Shown piece after piece: positions 1 through 7,971 of a stretch of DNA of 64,000 bases. Location: contig NZ_CP085988.1 in the NCBI RefSeq assembly GCF_020736365.1, positions 2,362,001-2,426,000 of the forward strand, in the 5' to 3' direction. The translations under genes were made by a program, and so were the position numbers. The notes under the pieces are model-generated. The model ran no database searches, was not told the origin of the DNA, and saw only the letters and a list, made by a program, of their open reading frames with translations. This stretch comes from Clostridium sp. M62/1 (GTDB lineage Bacteria; Bacillota; Clostridia; Lachnospirales; Lachnospiraceae). The first letter of the stretch is position 1. The number at the start of each line of letters is the position of its first letter.

Positions 1-26
1 AGCTCCCTAAAGTGTTCTCTTGGCAT
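1..26 (-). CDS. 5' end of a gene cut by the window edge, probably ribonuclease III
   Basis: On the minus strand an ATG at 26 follows a strong ribosome binding site (complement of 31-36, GGAGGA, four bases before the start) and opens a frame reading MPREHFREL up to the window edge. Only nine codons are visible, so the product cannot be recognised from its sequence. The position directly after plsX and acpP is where rnc (ribonuclease III, processing of rRNA and other double-stranded RNA) usually sits in Clostridia and Bacilli. The rnc call is therefore inferred from gene order only. Confidence 0.5.
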
Positions 27-68
27 AACTTCCTCCTGTTCCTGTCCGTCAACAGGTTCTATATGATG

Positions 69-96
69 GGAGCAGCCCCGTCGCCAGAGCTGCTCC
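69..96. other. Stem-loop between acpP and the next gene
   Basis: GGAGCAGC (69-76) pairs perfectly with GCTGCTCC (89-96) around a 12-base loop. On the minus strand, the direction of the flanking genes, no U-run follows, so it is not a clear terminator. It more likely tunes the relative amounts of the acpP and downstream messages. The four T bases after it lie on the plus strand, where no gene precedes it. Confidence 0.5.
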
Positions 97-109
97 TTTT
101 AAGATGGTA

Positions 110-340
110 TTAATTTAACGCATTCCGAATCTGCTGCGCCGCATCTCCCACTGTGGCAATTCTCTCTGCCGCATCTGCGGGGATCTCGATGTCAAACTCC
201 TCCTCAATCCCCATCACAATCTGAAAAATGTCCAGGGAATCCGCTCCCAGGTCATCCACAAACGAAGCGGAGGCTTTAATCTCCTCAGGCTCTGCATTCA
301 GCACTTCGGCGATAATGCTCTGCAATTTTTCAAATTCCAT
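110..340 (-). CDS. acpP: Acyl carrier protein
   Basis: A 76-residue acidic protein of normal ACP length. The 4'-phosphopantetheine attachment serine is S35 in the motif LGADSLD, inside a typical four-helix ACP pattern. It carries acyl chains as thioesters for fatty-acid synthesis in the cytoplasm. It lies 61 bp downstream of plsX on the same strand, the common plsX-acpP pairing that links fatty-acid supply to phospholipid synthesis. A purine-rich ribosome binding site precedes the ATG. This is the housekeeping ACP; a second, divergent ACP is encoded at 38761-38988. Confidence 0.95.
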   Translation of the reverse strand: MEFEKLQSIIAEVLNAEPEEIKASASFVDDLGADSLDIFQIVMGIEEEFDIEIPADAAERIATVGDAAQQIRNALN

Positions 341-401
341 CGTTTTCCTTCCTGCCTTCCCTTTTTCTTCGCGTATATTTTACACACTGTCCTGCGGCAG
401 A

Positions 402-1412
402 TCAAGCATTTTCTTTTGTCTCCTTCAGACTTTCAAGGATTTTTTCATTTATCCTCTGCTCTGTGAAGGTAAGGCACTGGATAATGGAATTTTTCACCTC
501 TGTCCGCTTGGAGCTTCCATGGGTTTTTACAACCAGACCCTTAAGTCCCAGAAGCGGCGCTCCGCCGAAGCGGCTGGCGTCGAAATCCTTTAAGGTCGCT
601 TTTAAGGCAGGCTTTACAAGCAGAGCCCCAATCTTTGAGCGAAGGCTCGTCATCATTCCTTCCTTTACCTTGGAAAGAAGGGTGGCACCCACTCCCTCGT
701 AAAGCTTCAGGATTACATTCCCCACAAAGGCCTCAGCCACAATCACATCTGCTCCGCCGTGAGGAATCTCTCTGGCCTCAATGCTGCCTGTAAAGCGGAT
801 GTCCCCGCACTCCTTTAAGAGAGGAAAGGTTTCCTTCACAAGAGCATTTCCCTTCTCCTCCTCCGCTCCAATGTTTACAATGGCAACGCTGGGACTCTTG
901 ACTCCCATCACATGCTCCATATAGATAGAACCCATCTTTGCAAACTGAACCAGGTGGGAAGGCCTTGCATCCACATTCGCCCCGCCGTCTAAAAGCAGGG
1001 ATACTCCCCTCTCCGTGGGGATCAGGACAGCTAACGGAGGCCGCTCCACTCCCTTGATCCGGCCCACCAGGACCTGTCCGCCTACCAGGATGGCTCCCGT
1101 GCTTCCCGCAGATACAAGGGCATCTGCCTCTTTGCGGCGCACCATATTCATTCCCACTACCAGAGAGGAATCCTTTTTTGTCCTGATGGCGTTTACCGGA
1201 GGCTCCTCTGTGGCAATCACCTCAGAAGCTCCGATAACCTCTATCTGTTCCTTATTATATGTATACTTTGAAAGCTCCCTGTTCACAGCCTCTTCCTGGC
1301 CGATGAGAAGCACTTTTATCTCGCTCTTTTCTCTGACTGCCTCCACAGCACCTGCCACAAGCTCCGCCGGCGCATTGTCTCCTCCCATAGCATCTACTGC
1401 TATTCGAATCAT
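402..1412 (-). CDS. plsX: Phosphate acyltransferase PlsX
   Basis: A 336-residue protein, close to the usual PlsX length, starting MIRIAVDAMGGDNAP, the family's diagnostic N-terminus. PlsX converts acyl-ACP and orthophosphate to acyl-phosphate, the acyl donor for PlsY in membrane phospholipid synthesis; it is a peripheral membrane-associated enzyme. Recognisable conserved stretches include SAGSTGAILVGG and LLDGGANVDARP. It is the first gene of a leftward operon with acpP and probably rnc, and a good sigma-A promoter lies 37 bp upstream. No rpmF is present between promoter and start, unlike in many bacteria. Confidence 0.96.
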   Translation of the reverse strand: MIRIAVDAMGGDNAPAELVAGAVEAVREKSEIKVLLIGQEEAVNRELSKYTYNKEQIEVIGASEVIATEEPPVNAIRTKKDSSLVVGMNMVRRKEADALVSAGSTGAILVGGQVLVGRIKGVERPPLAVLIPTERGVSLLLDGGANVDARPSHLVQFAKMGSIYMEHVMGVKSPSVAIVNIGAEEEKGNALVKETFPLLKECGDIRFTGSIEAREIPHGGADVIVAEAFVGNVILKLYEGVGATLLSKVKEGMMTSLRSKIGALLVKPALKATLKDFDASRFGGAPLLGLKGLVVKTHGSSKRTEVKNSIIQCLTFTEQRINEKILESLKETKENA

Positions 1413-1448
1413 CTTAAATCCCTTCTTTCACCTGATAAACCTGTAATT

Positions 1449-1477
1449 ACTATACTAGAGATTGTCTGATAAATCAA
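1449..1477 (-). promoter_or_regulatory. Sigma-A promoter of plsX-acpP
   Basis: Minus-strand -35 TTGATT (1472-1477), 17-base spacer, -10 TATAGT (1449-1454). Transcription would start near 1442, about 30 bases before the plsX ATG. Confidence 0.7.
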
Positions 1478-1541
1478 CATTTTCTTTCAGTAAATGCATC
1501 CAATTACAGCTGTTCATCCCTGATAAGCCTTTCCTTTTCCG

Positions 1542-2366
1542 TCATCTTCCCAGCTGCCAGAAGGCTACCGCGCTGGCAGCCGCCACGTTCAGGGAATCCA
1601 CGCCGTGAGACATGGGAATACGCACCACATAATCGCTTTCCCTGATGGTCTGGGCGCACAGGCCTTCTCCCTCTGTGCCCATGATAACAGCCAGCTTTTC
1701 CTCTCTTCTGAGTGCCGGCTCGTCAATGCTGACTGAATCGTCGCTCAGAGCCATGGCCGCTGTCTTAAAGCCCATCTCTCTCAGAAGCTCCTGCCCGTTC
1801 TCCGGCCATTTTACCTTCTTTCCGTCAAAAAAGGTCCACGGGATCTGAAACACTGTTCCCATGCTCACCCTGACAGCTCTCCGGTACAGCGGATCGCTGC
1901 ACCCGGGCGTCAGAAGCACTGCATCCATGCCAAGGGCAGCTGCAGAGCGGAAAATCGCCCCCACATTCGTGGGATTCATCACATTTTCCAGAACCACAAT
2001 CCGCCTGGCTCCGGCGCAGATGCTGCAGGCCTCCGGCATCCGTTTTCTCCGCATGGCGCACAGGACACCGCGTGTGAGCTGAAAGCCCGTAAGTCTGGTC
2101 AGCACATCAAACTGTGCCGTATAAACAGGGATATGACCGCAGCGGGCAATCACCTCCCTCCCCTGTCCTTCCACATGCTTTGTTTCCATCAGAAGGGAAA
2201 TCGGCTCATATCCGGCATCCAGCGCCCGCTCGATTACCTTTGGGCTTTCTGCAATAAAGATTCCCGGTTCCGGTTCATAAAGGTGAAGCAGCTGTCCCTC
2301 AGGAATTCTCGCATATACATCCAGCTCAGGTGCCTCCAAGTCCTTTATTTCTATAATATCAGGCAT
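1542..2366 (-). CDS. TrmH/SpoU-family RNA 2'-O-methyltransferase
   Basis: A 274-residue enzyme of the SPOUT class. The C-terminal half carries the trefoil-knot SAM-binding motifs: motif 1 ENVMNPTNVGAIFRSA, motif 2 (VIMGTEGEGL) and motif 3 (IPMSHGVDSLNVAAA). The N-terminal part resembles the SpoU substrate-binding domain. It should transfer a methyl group from SAM to a ribose 2'-OH in rRNA or tRNA; the exact target cannot be told. The frame is open to 2435, but the ATG at 2366 has a good ribosome binding site (AAGGAG about nine bases upstream) and avoids overlap with coaX, which ends 49 bp away. It is probably co-transcribed with coaX. Confidence 0.87.
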   Translation of the reverse strand: MPDIIEIKDLEAPELDVYARIPEGQLLHLYEPEPGIFIAESPKVIERALDAGYEPISLLMETKHVEGQGREVIARCGHIPVYTAQFDVLTRLTGFQLTRGVLCAMRRKRMPEACSICAGARRIVVLENVMNPTNVGAIFRSAAALGMDAVLLTPGCSDPLYRRAVRVSMGTVFQIPWTFFDGKKVKWPENGQELLREMGFKTAAMALSDDSVSIDEPALRREEKLAVIMGTEGEGLCAQTIRESDYVVRIPMSHGVDSLNVAAASAVAFWQLGR

Positions 2367-2415
2367 TCCTTCTCTCCTTCTGGTCATCAAATGTTCATCG
2401 CCTAAGTTTATGAGA

Positions 2416-3186
2416 CTAGCGTTTATTCTTTTCATAGAGAATCTGAAGGCCCTTCAGGAGCAGATCATCATCCAGGATAATCTCCCTCCTGCAGTGGGGA
2501 ACAATTCTCCTTGCCAGGCCGCCGGTAGCTACAACCGTCACCTTCTCTCCCAGTTCCTCCTCTATCCGGTCTATAATCCCATCCATGGCCGCCGCTGCGC
2601 TGTAGATCACCCCGCTCTTCATACAGTCGATGGTATTTCTTCCGATCACCCGCTCAGGCGGCGCTTCCAGGCTGATTCCTCCAAGCTGTGACGCATGAGA
2701 GGTCAATGAGTCAAGAGAAACGCCGAGTCCCGGATAGATCATCCCTCCCAGATACCGTTTCTGCCCATCGATCACGCAGACCGTATTTGCTGTGCCCATA
2801 TCAAAAATTGCAAGAGGAAGGGGATACTCTGCTATTCCGGCAACAGAATCTGCCACCAAATCTGCTCCCAGCTGGGCCGGATCGTCAATCCGGATATTCA
2901 GTCCTGTCTTGATGCCGGACCCGATCACGAGAGTCTCTTTTTTCAGAATTTTCTCGGCAGCCCGCTTAATATTTACCGTAATCTGCGGAACTACGGAGGA
3001 GATAATTCCCCCCTCTATCTCAGCCGGGTGGACATGATAGATGTCCAGAACGCTCTTTATATCAATGGCATATTCCAGCTCCGTCTTCGTCCTCACAGTG
3101 GAAAGCCGCTCAATAAAATGGCATTTTTCCCTGTCAATGCATCCGACAACAATATTTGTATTTCCCACGTCAATAGCTAATATCAT
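2416..3186 (-). CDS. coaX: Type III pantothenate kinase
   Basis: A 256-residue ASKHA-fold kinase that phosphorylates pantothenate in the first step of coenzyme A synthesis. The N-terminal phosphate-binding motif LAIDVGNTNIVVG and the downstream DMGTANTVCVID are typical of CoaX, which is the acetyl-CoA-insensitive type. The open frame extends upstream, but the ATG at 3186 is chosen because GGAGG sits seven to eight bases before it and the family begins at this MILAIDVGNT. A strong promoter lies about 50 bp upstream. The methyltransferase follows on the same strand. Confidence 0.94.
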   Translation of the reverse strand: MILAIDVGNTNIVVGCIDREKCHFIERLSTVRTKTELEYAIDIKSVLDIYHVHPAEIEGGIISSVVPQITVNIKRAAEKILKKETLVIGSGIKTGLNIRIDDPAQLGADLVADSVAGIAEYPLPLAIFDMGTANTVCVIDGQKRYLGGMIYPGLGVSLDSLTSHASQLGGISLEAPPERVIGRNTIDCMKSGVIYSAAAAMDGIIDRIEEELGEKVTVVATGGLARRIVPHCRREIILDDDLLLKGLQILYEKNKR

Positions 3187-3235
3187 CTGTAATTTCCTCC
3201 ATTTTCTCCCTATCCATCCTGCGGGTGCTTTTATC

Positions 3236-3264
3236 ATTATAGATGGAGATGAGGGAAAATGCAA
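3236..3264 (-). promoter_or_regulatory. Sigma-A promoter of coaX
   Basis: Minus-strand -35 TTGCAT (3259-3264), 17-base spacer, consensus -10 TATAAT (3236-3241). It supports the downstream start at 3186, because the long version of the frame would begin inside the promoter. Confidence 0.72.
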
Positions 3265-3309
3265 TCTGAAACCATTGGGATATAAAATTATATCGCTTTT
3301 CTTTCCCTC

Positions 3310-3365
3310 CCTGATGATAAAAGCGCCGCACTCTCCCGGATTATTCCGGCAGAGTACGGCGCTTT
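3310..3365 (-). terminator. Rho-independent terminator of the PTS operon
   Basis: AAAGCGCCG (3320-3328) pairs with CGGCGCTTT (3357-3365), with a further inner stem ACTCT/AGAGT and CCGG/CCGG around an ATTATT loop. On the minus strand the stem is followed by a TTTTATCATC tract. It lies about 115 bp after the EIICB stop codon. Confidence 0.85.
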
Positions 3366-3481
3366 AAGAGGCGGTGTCACTGGCCTTTAAACAGCCTCAG
3401 GATTTCACTATGTACCGTCGTACGTCTTCTTTCCCGATAGACACTATCTCCACTGTTTACGAATTTTCAGCTGCATATTTC

Positions 3482-4951
3482 CTATTTGCAGATCTTCTTA
3501 AACTCATCTGCAACGAACTGAACCTGTGTTCCGACAATAACCTGAACACTGTTCTTTCCAGGACGGATTACACCTGCAACACCTGCAGATTTGATCTTCT
3601 TCTCATTGACAAGAGCCTGATCCTTTACTTCGAGACGAAGACGTGTGATGCAGTTGTCAACGGAAGTCACGTTGGAAGCCCCTCCAAGTCCCTCAAGGAT
3701 GATAGAAGCTACCTCTGTGTAGTTGTTATTGGCAAGGCTTACGCTCTTCTCGCTCTCTGTATCGTCATCCTCGCGTCCCGGAGTCTTTAAGTCAAACTTC
3801 GTGATTACGATGCGGAACACCACATAGAACACGATGAACGCTGCGATTCCCAGCGGAAGAATCAGCCATGTCTTCGCTGCAGCCGGAAGCTGTGCGGAGA
3901 AAATAAGGTCTGTAAGGCCTGCGGAGAAAGAAAATCCTGCGCGGAATCCCAGAGCAACCGTAACGCCTGCGAAAATACCGTATAACAGAGCATATACCAG
4001 GTAAAGGCCTGGAGCTAAGAACATGAATGCGAACTCGAACGGCTCAGTAACACCGCAGACAAAGGCTGCGATAGCTGCAGAACCTACAAGACCGATAGCC
4101 AGTTTCTTCTTTTCCTTCTTTGCGCAGTGAACCATGGCCAGAGCTGCACCAGGGATACCAAACATCATACATGGGAAGAATCCTGCCATGTACATACCAA
4201 GGCTCCATGTCACATCTGCAGATGTCTCGCCTGCCCAGAAGTGAGTCAGGTCACCGATACCGATGGTATCGAACCAGAATACATTGTTCAGGGCGTGGTG
4301 CAGACCAAATGGGATCAGCAGACGGTTGAAGAATGCGTAGATACCTGCACCTACTGCGTCCAGGCTCATGATTCCCTCACCGAGAGCTACCAGGGCACCG
4401 AATACAACTGGCCATACAAAGAACAGAACTGCTGCCACGATAATGGAAACAAGCGCTGTTACAATGGCAACGCTGCGCTTTCCGGAGAAGAAGGACAGCC
4501 AGTCCGGAAGCTTTGTGGACTTAAAGCGGTTGTAGCACATTGCACCGATAATACCTGCCAGAATACCGATAAACTGTGTCTCGATCTTGCTGTAGGATAA
4601 GTCTACCGCATCGGCTGCAACGCCTGTTAAGGTTGCGACAACTGCCGGATTTAAGAGCTTGGTCATCATCAGCCAGGATACCAGACCTGACAGACCTGCC
4701 GTACCGTCGTTGTCATCAGACATGCCCACTGCAACGCCTACTGCGAACAGCCAGGACATGTTGTCGATCAGGGCGCCTCCGGCCTTCACCAGGAAGAAAC
4801 CGATAATTGGAAGCGTACCTGAAATTTCTCCGCCCTGCATTACTGCCGGACACAGAGCATAGCCGATTCCCATCAGAATACCACAGACAGGAAGACATGC
4901 AACCGGGAGCATCAGGGATTTTCCCAGTTTCTGTAAAAACTTCATTACCAT
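3482..4951 (-). CDS. nagE: PTS EIICB component, N-acetylglucosamine/glucose type
   Basis: A 489-residue membrane permease-kinase. The EIIC part has many hydrophobic segments and the family motifs GLHHALNNVFWFD and GVTEPFEFAFMF. The C-terminal EIIB domain carries the phosphorylated cysteine C434 in DNCITRLRLEV. It imports and phosphorylates its sugar using phosphate relayed through the EIIA and HPr encoded just upstream. The GLHHALNN-WFD signature favours N-acetylglucosamine over glucose, but specificity is an inference. The frame is open to a TTG at 5026; the ATG at 4951 is preferred because AAGGGG lies ten bases upstream. It is the last gene of the operon, before a strong terminator. Confidence 0.87.
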   Translation of the reverse strand: MVMKFLQKLGKSLMLPVACLPVCGILMGIGYALCPAVMQGGEISGTLPIIGFFLVKAGGALIDNMSWLFAVGVAVGMSDDNDGTAGLSGLVSWLMMTKLLNPAVVATLTGVAADAVDLSYSKIETQFIGILAGIIGAMCYNRFKSTKLPDWLSFFSGKRSVAIVTALVSIIVAAVLFFVWPVVFGALVALGEGIMSLDAVGAGIYAFFNRLLIPFGLHHALNNVFWFDTIGIGDLTHFWAGETSADVTWSLGMYMAGFFPCMMFGIPGAALAMVHCAKKEKKKLAIGLVGSAAIAAFVCGVTEPFEFAFMFLAPGLYLVYALLYGIFAGVTVALGFRAGFSFSAGLTDLIFSAQLPAAAKTWLILPLGIAAFIVFYVVFRIVITKFDLKTPGREDDDTESEKSVSLANNNYTEVASIILEGLGGASNVTSVDNCITRLRLEVKDQALVNEKKIKSAGVAGVIRPGKNSVQVIVGTQVQFVADEFKKICK

Positions 4952-5027
4952 AAATAATGAACCCCTTTCCTTTATTTCGCCTTCCGGCGATGTTTTTATC
5001 TGAACCTGCCCCCTTGGCAGGAACAAA

Positions 5028-5282
5028 TCATGTTTCTCTCAGGAGAAGCTTAAAGGCTTCTCTTGCTTTTTCTTCACCGGCTCCGTCAAATTCAAACCGG
5101 AGCTCTTCCCCGAAAGCGGCTTCCAGACTCAGAAGTTCCATGATGTTTTTGCAGTCTGCCTGCCGTTCAGACCCAAAGGCTGTAATCCGGCAGCCATACT
5201 TTCTCGCTTCCATGAATATCTTCGAGGCCGGTTTTACGTGAAGTCCCTCGGGAACTTTTATCCTGGCAGTCAGTGTTTTCAT
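5028..5282 (-). CDS. HPr-like phosphocarrier lacking the regulatory serine
   Basis: An 84-residue HPr-fold protein. The PEP-dependent phosphorylation site H15 is present in GLHVKPAS (canonical GIHARPA, with K for the usual R17). The region around position 46, normally KSIM with the serine phosphorylated by HPr kinase, reads KNIM, so residue 46 is asparagine. The protein should relay phosphate to its own EIIA but could not act as the CcpA corepressor HPr(Ser-P). It sits between the EIIA and EIICB genes, so it is probably a dedicated paralogue while a general HPr is encoded elsewhere. The reading frame is intact and a GGAG ribosome binding site precedes the ATG. Confidence 0.9.
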   Translation of the reverse strand: MKTLTARIKVPEGLHVKPASKIFMEARKYGCRITAFGSERQADCKNIMELLSLEAAFGEELRFEFDGAGEEKAREAFKLLLRET

Positions 5283-5319
5283 CTCATCTGCTCTCCTGTC
5301 CGCTTCCGGCAGCCTCTGC

Positions 5320-5805
5320 CTACAGCTCGATGATCGGATCCAGCTCCTTCACATCCATTCCCGTATGGCATACCATGTTCGGATAATCCGGCGTGTTGCA
5401 GATAATCACGGGAGTGATCACATCGTATCCTGCCGCCTTAATGGCCTCCATGTCAAACTCTAAAAGCAGCTCTCCTGCCTTCACCTTATCTCCCTGTTTC
5501 TTGTGGGCCGTATAGTGCTCTCCCTTTAAATTTACTGTGTCAAGACCCACATGAACAATAATCTCGGCACCGTTGTCCGCCGTGATGCTGACCGCATGTT
5601 TTGTCTCAAAAAATACGCTTACCACTCCGTCCGCCGGGGCAACCACCCGTCCCTTGGAGGGGATGACAGCAACTCCCTTTCCGAGAATTTCCTGACTGAA
5701 GGTGGGATCATTTACCTCTTTCAGGGAAACTGCCTTTCCCTCCACCGGCGCTAAAATCACTTTCTTATCGTCTTTGCCTCCAAACATCTTTTTCAGTGAA
5801 AACAT
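5320..5805 (-). CDS. PTS EIIA component, glucose (Crr) family
   Basis: A 161-residue soluble EIIA of the glucose superfamily, a free-standing domain. The two active-site histidines are H70 (ETKHAVSI) and the phosphorylated H85 (IIVHVGLDTV), followed by GEHYTAHKKQGDKVKAGE and the C-terminal hallmark PVIICNT. It accepts phosphate from HPr and passes it to the EIIB cysteine. The start is the ATG at 5805, preceded by AGGTAG; a TTG lies one codon earlier. It is flanked by the antiterminator gene upstream and the HPr paralogue downstream, all on one strand with short gaps, so EIIA, HPr and EIICB form a self-contained PTS set. Confidence 0.92.
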   Translation of the reverse strand: MFSLKKMFGGKDDKKVILAPVEGKAVSLKEVNDPTFSQEILGKGVAVIPSKGRVVAPADGVVSVFFETKHAVSITADNGAEIIVHVGLDTVNLKGEHYTAHKKQGDKVKAGELLLEFDMEAIKAAGYDVITPVIICNTPDYPNMVCHTGMDVKELDPIIEL

Positions 5806-5833
5806 CAAACTACCTCTCTTTCTTCAGCTGACT

Positions 5834-6661
5834 CTAGGTTCTGATTCTTCTGATATGGACAGCCAGATATGCGGTCTCTTCCTCCGTCACATCATGGCTG
5901 TATGCATCCTTTATATATTCTCTGAGCTTTAAGCTGCATTCATATTCTTCCGGGTACATCTCTGAAATGAGGCGGTTAAATTCAGGATTTCCGCTGTCTA
6001 ACAGCTCTCCTGCCACAATCCTCTGAGCCAGAAATCTCAGGTGAGTGACAAACCGCTGGTAGTTCAGAGAGGTTTCATCCAGGCTCATCCCAAAATACTC
6101 TGTGACGATTTTCACCACCTTCTGTATCAGGTTCGTAATGTCAATCGTCTCTCTCATGGCTGTGTTATACTCTGCTGTTACCACATGGAGAGCGATAAAC
6201 CCAGCCTCATCTACAGGAAGCCTGACTCCCACCCGGCGCTCAATAAGAGCAACTGCATACTCTCCTATCAGATACTCTTCCTTGTAAAAGGCTCTGATCT
6301 CGTTAAGAAGCGGATTGGAAAACCGGATCTTCTGCCGAAATCTCTCAACAGCAAAATTGATGTGATCCGTCAGGGTAATGTAAATATTCTGATTCAGGCT
6401 TCTGTTCAGCACAGTCTTTGCATAGCTTATAATCTCACTGGAAACCTGGATATGCTCTAAAGGCAGGTTGGAGAGAAGCTCCTTAAACCGATCCATGCTG
6501 TTCTGGCTGTCCAGGCGGAATATCTTTTCTATCTTTGCCTGGGGAATCTCCCTTCCGGCTTTCATTCCAAAGCCCAGGCCCCTTCCCATGACTATGACTT
6601 CCTTCCCGTCTGCATCCAGAGCGCTGACAATATTATTGTTAATGATTTTGTCGATTTTCAT
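5834..6661 (-). CDS. BglG/LicT-family transcriptional antiterminator
   Basis: A 275-residue regulator with an N-terminal CAT RNA-binding domain (starting MKIDKIINNNIVSALD) followed by two PTS regulation domains, PRD1 from about residue 65 and PRD2 from about 170. Conserved PRD histidines are visible in TLTDHINF, IALHVVTAEY, FVTHLRFLAQR and LAVHIRRI. In this family the active dimer binds a ribonucleic antiterminator (RAT) in the leader and prevents a terminator from forming; PRD phosphorylation by HPr and EIIB reports sugar supply. An excellent RAT and overlapping terminator lie directly upstream (6684-6782), so the protein probably controls its own operon. Confidence 0.93.
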   Translation of the reverse strand: MKIDKIINNNIVSALDADGKEVIVMGRGLGFGMKAGREIPQAKIEKIFRLDSQNSMDRFKELLSNLPLEHIQVSSEIISYAKTVLNRSLNQNIYITLTDHINFAVERFRQKIRFSNPLLNEIRAFYKEEYLIGEYAVALIERRVGVRLPVDEAGFIALHVVTAEYNTAMRETIDITNLIQKVVKIVTEYFGMSLDETSLNYQRFVTHLRFLAQRIVAGELLDSGNPEFNRLISEMYPEEYECSLKLREYIKDAYSHDVTEEETAYLAVHIRRIRT

Positions 6662-6683
6662 AAATCATGCTTCCTCTTCAGGC

Positions 6684-6760
6684 AAAATAAAAAACCAACC
6701 TTGAAAATGAAGTTCCCTGCGGAACACTGCACCGCTCCCTTCCTCATCAAAATTGGTTTT
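6684..6760 (-). terminator. Conditional terminator in the PTS operon leader
   Basis: On the minus strand AAAACCAA (complement of 6753-6760) pairs with TTGGTTTT (complement of 6691-6698), extended by partial pairing of TTGATGA with TCATTTTCAA, and is followed by a TTTTTTATTTT run. Its 5' arm overlaps the 3' end of the RAT, so the two structures exclude each other, as in licT/bglP-type leaders. Confidence 0.85.
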
Positions 6761-6782
6761 GCCTGCTTACCAGTAACAATCC
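6755..6782 (-). promoter_or_regulatory. RAT: RNA target of the LicT-type antiterminator
   Basis: The minus-strand leader contains GGATTGTTACTG, then GTAA, then GCAGGCAAAACC. This closely matches the ribonucleic antiterminator consensus bound by LicT/BglG CAT domains. It overlaps the left arm of the following terminator by six bases. Confidence 0.88.
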
Positions 6783-6803
6783 ATAGCTTATTAACTTTCC
6801 TAA

Positions 6804-6832
6804 ATTTTACCAAAAATCAGACGATTAGTCAA
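6804..6832 (-). promoter_or_regulatory. Sigma-A promoter of the PTS operon
   Basis: Minus-strand -35 TTGACT (6827-6832), 17-base spacer, -10 TAAAAT (6804-6809), placing the start of transcription just before the RAT. The remaining 6833-6957 stretch is AT-rich; no convincing catabolite-response element was found there. Confidence 0.75.
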
Positions 6833-6957
6833 TAGATATTTTATTTTTTGTTTATATTTTTTTAATGATTATCGGATAAATTGTCCTTAAAATCTGTCAT
6901 TATCCCATCCTTCTGTGGATTTTGTCCTGCTTTTTACTCTGCATCAGAGTCTTATCT

Positions 6958-6996
6958 GGAGAGGAAGGAGTATCTCTCCCTCATCCCTTCCTCTCC
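6958..6996. other. Stem-loop over the MerR-like gene's stop codon
   Basis: GGAGAGGAAGG (6958-6968) pairs perfectly with CCTTCCTCTCC (6986-6996). The stop codon at 6981-6983 lies in the loop. On the minus strand there is no U-run after the stem, so it may be a weak terminator or an mRNA-stabilising hairpin. Confidence 0.4.
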
Positions 6997-7850
6997 CTGA
7001 AATTCCCATAGGAAAACCACAGCAGCACCAGAAAAACAGCTCCAAACGGAAGCAGAAACAGCAGATCCTCTATCTTTTTCATTCTGGGCAGAATAACCGC
7101 CGCCAGTATGAGCAGCGGAACCATCCACTTCACCGCAAGCCGCATAAGCCCTCTCCTTTTTGCCGGCACTGCCCCGTCGCCAGCCTCCTCTGGATGCTTC
7201 ATGGTACAGCATATGACCGCTCCCCACCGGCTGAAACGGCGATAGGCGGTGTACTCGATCCCGTTTAGTGTAAACTCCGGGTACATCCCTTCTTTCGTAA
7301 TGACCAGATCCTCGTCATTTTTTCTGGCATACTGGCACAGGGCATCCATAAACTCCCGGCTGTTCATGCACATCGTGTCAGGCCTGAAGGAAAATTCCCG
7401 CTTGGCCTGTGCCCTGGCCACGGCAATGAAATCCTCTGCAAAATCCACGAAAACAGATCCTCCCCTCTCCAGTTCCTCCATCTCGTTCAGATATTTCTCC
7501 GCCTGAAGCTCATCCAGCTCAGTCTCCCGGATCCTACCATAAAATTTCAGCACAGCCTCCAGATGCTTCTTCTCCTTCTCCTGCCTCTTTTTCTGGGCTG
7601 TCAGGGCCTCCTGTAGGCTCTGTTCCCTGCTGAGCATTCTTCTGATATCTTCAATAGGCATATCCAGCTTCCGAAACAGTTTGATCCTTTTTAGCTGTTC
7701 TGCCTCCTCCTCCCCATATATCCGGTAGCCGTTTTCCGGATTTCGCTTTGGCGAAAGAAGTCCCTGCTTTTCATAGTACCGGATATTCTGACTGCTGATA
7801 CCCGTCTGTTTTTCCATCTCTTTTATCCCCATCTCGTTTCTGCCGCCCAT
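6981..7850 (-). CDS. MerR-family regulator with C-terminal membrane segments
   Basis: A 289-residue protein with an N-terminal MerR winged-helix DNA-binding domain (MGIKEMEKQTGISSQNIRYYE and NGYRIYGEEEAEQLKRI) followed by a long charged coiled-coil stretch. A central domain contains several cysteines and aromatic residues. The C-terminus has two hydrophobic segments (about 235-255 and 263-283) separated by a basic linker. No metal-binding signature was recognised. The start at 7850 is chosen because GGAGTGAGG precedes it; the frame is open to 7910. Membrane anchoring of a MerR protein is unusual and suggests that it senses an envelope signal. A promoter with the long MerR-type spacer lies upstream. 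Confidence 0.82.
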   Translation of the reverse strand: MGGRNEMGIKEMEKQTGISSQNIRYYEKQGLLSPKRNPENGYRIYGEEEAEQLKRIKLFRKLDMPIEDIRRMLSREQSLQEALTAQKKRQEKEKKHLEAVLKFYGRIRETELDELQAEKYLNEMEELERGGSVFVDFAEDFIAVARAQAKREFSFRPDTMCMNSREFMDALCQYARKNDEDLVITKEGMYPEFTLNGIEYTAYRRFSRWGAVICCTMKHPEEAGDGAVPAKRRGLMRLAVKWMVPLLILAAVILPRMKKIEDLLFLLPFGAVFLVLLWFSYGNFRERKG

Positions 7851-7930
7851 ATCCTCACTCCTCTCCTGGTTCGCTTCCCTCCTGGTTCTTTTCTCTCTTC
7901 TGCCGTGCATGCTTCTCTTTTCTTACAGAA

Positions 7931-7961
7931 ATTATAAAGGATATACCAACTGCAAGGTCAA
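7931..7961 (-). promoter_or_regulatory. MerR-type promoter with 19-bp spacer
   Basis: Minus-strand -35 TTGACC (7956-7961) and -10 TATAAT (7931-7936) are separated by 19 bases, the stretched spacing typical of promoters that MerR proteins untwist. It lies about 80 bp before the MerR-like start, which suggests autoregulation. A clear dyad inside the spacer was not evident. Confidence 0.65.
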
Positions 7962-7971
7962 GAGATTTTGC

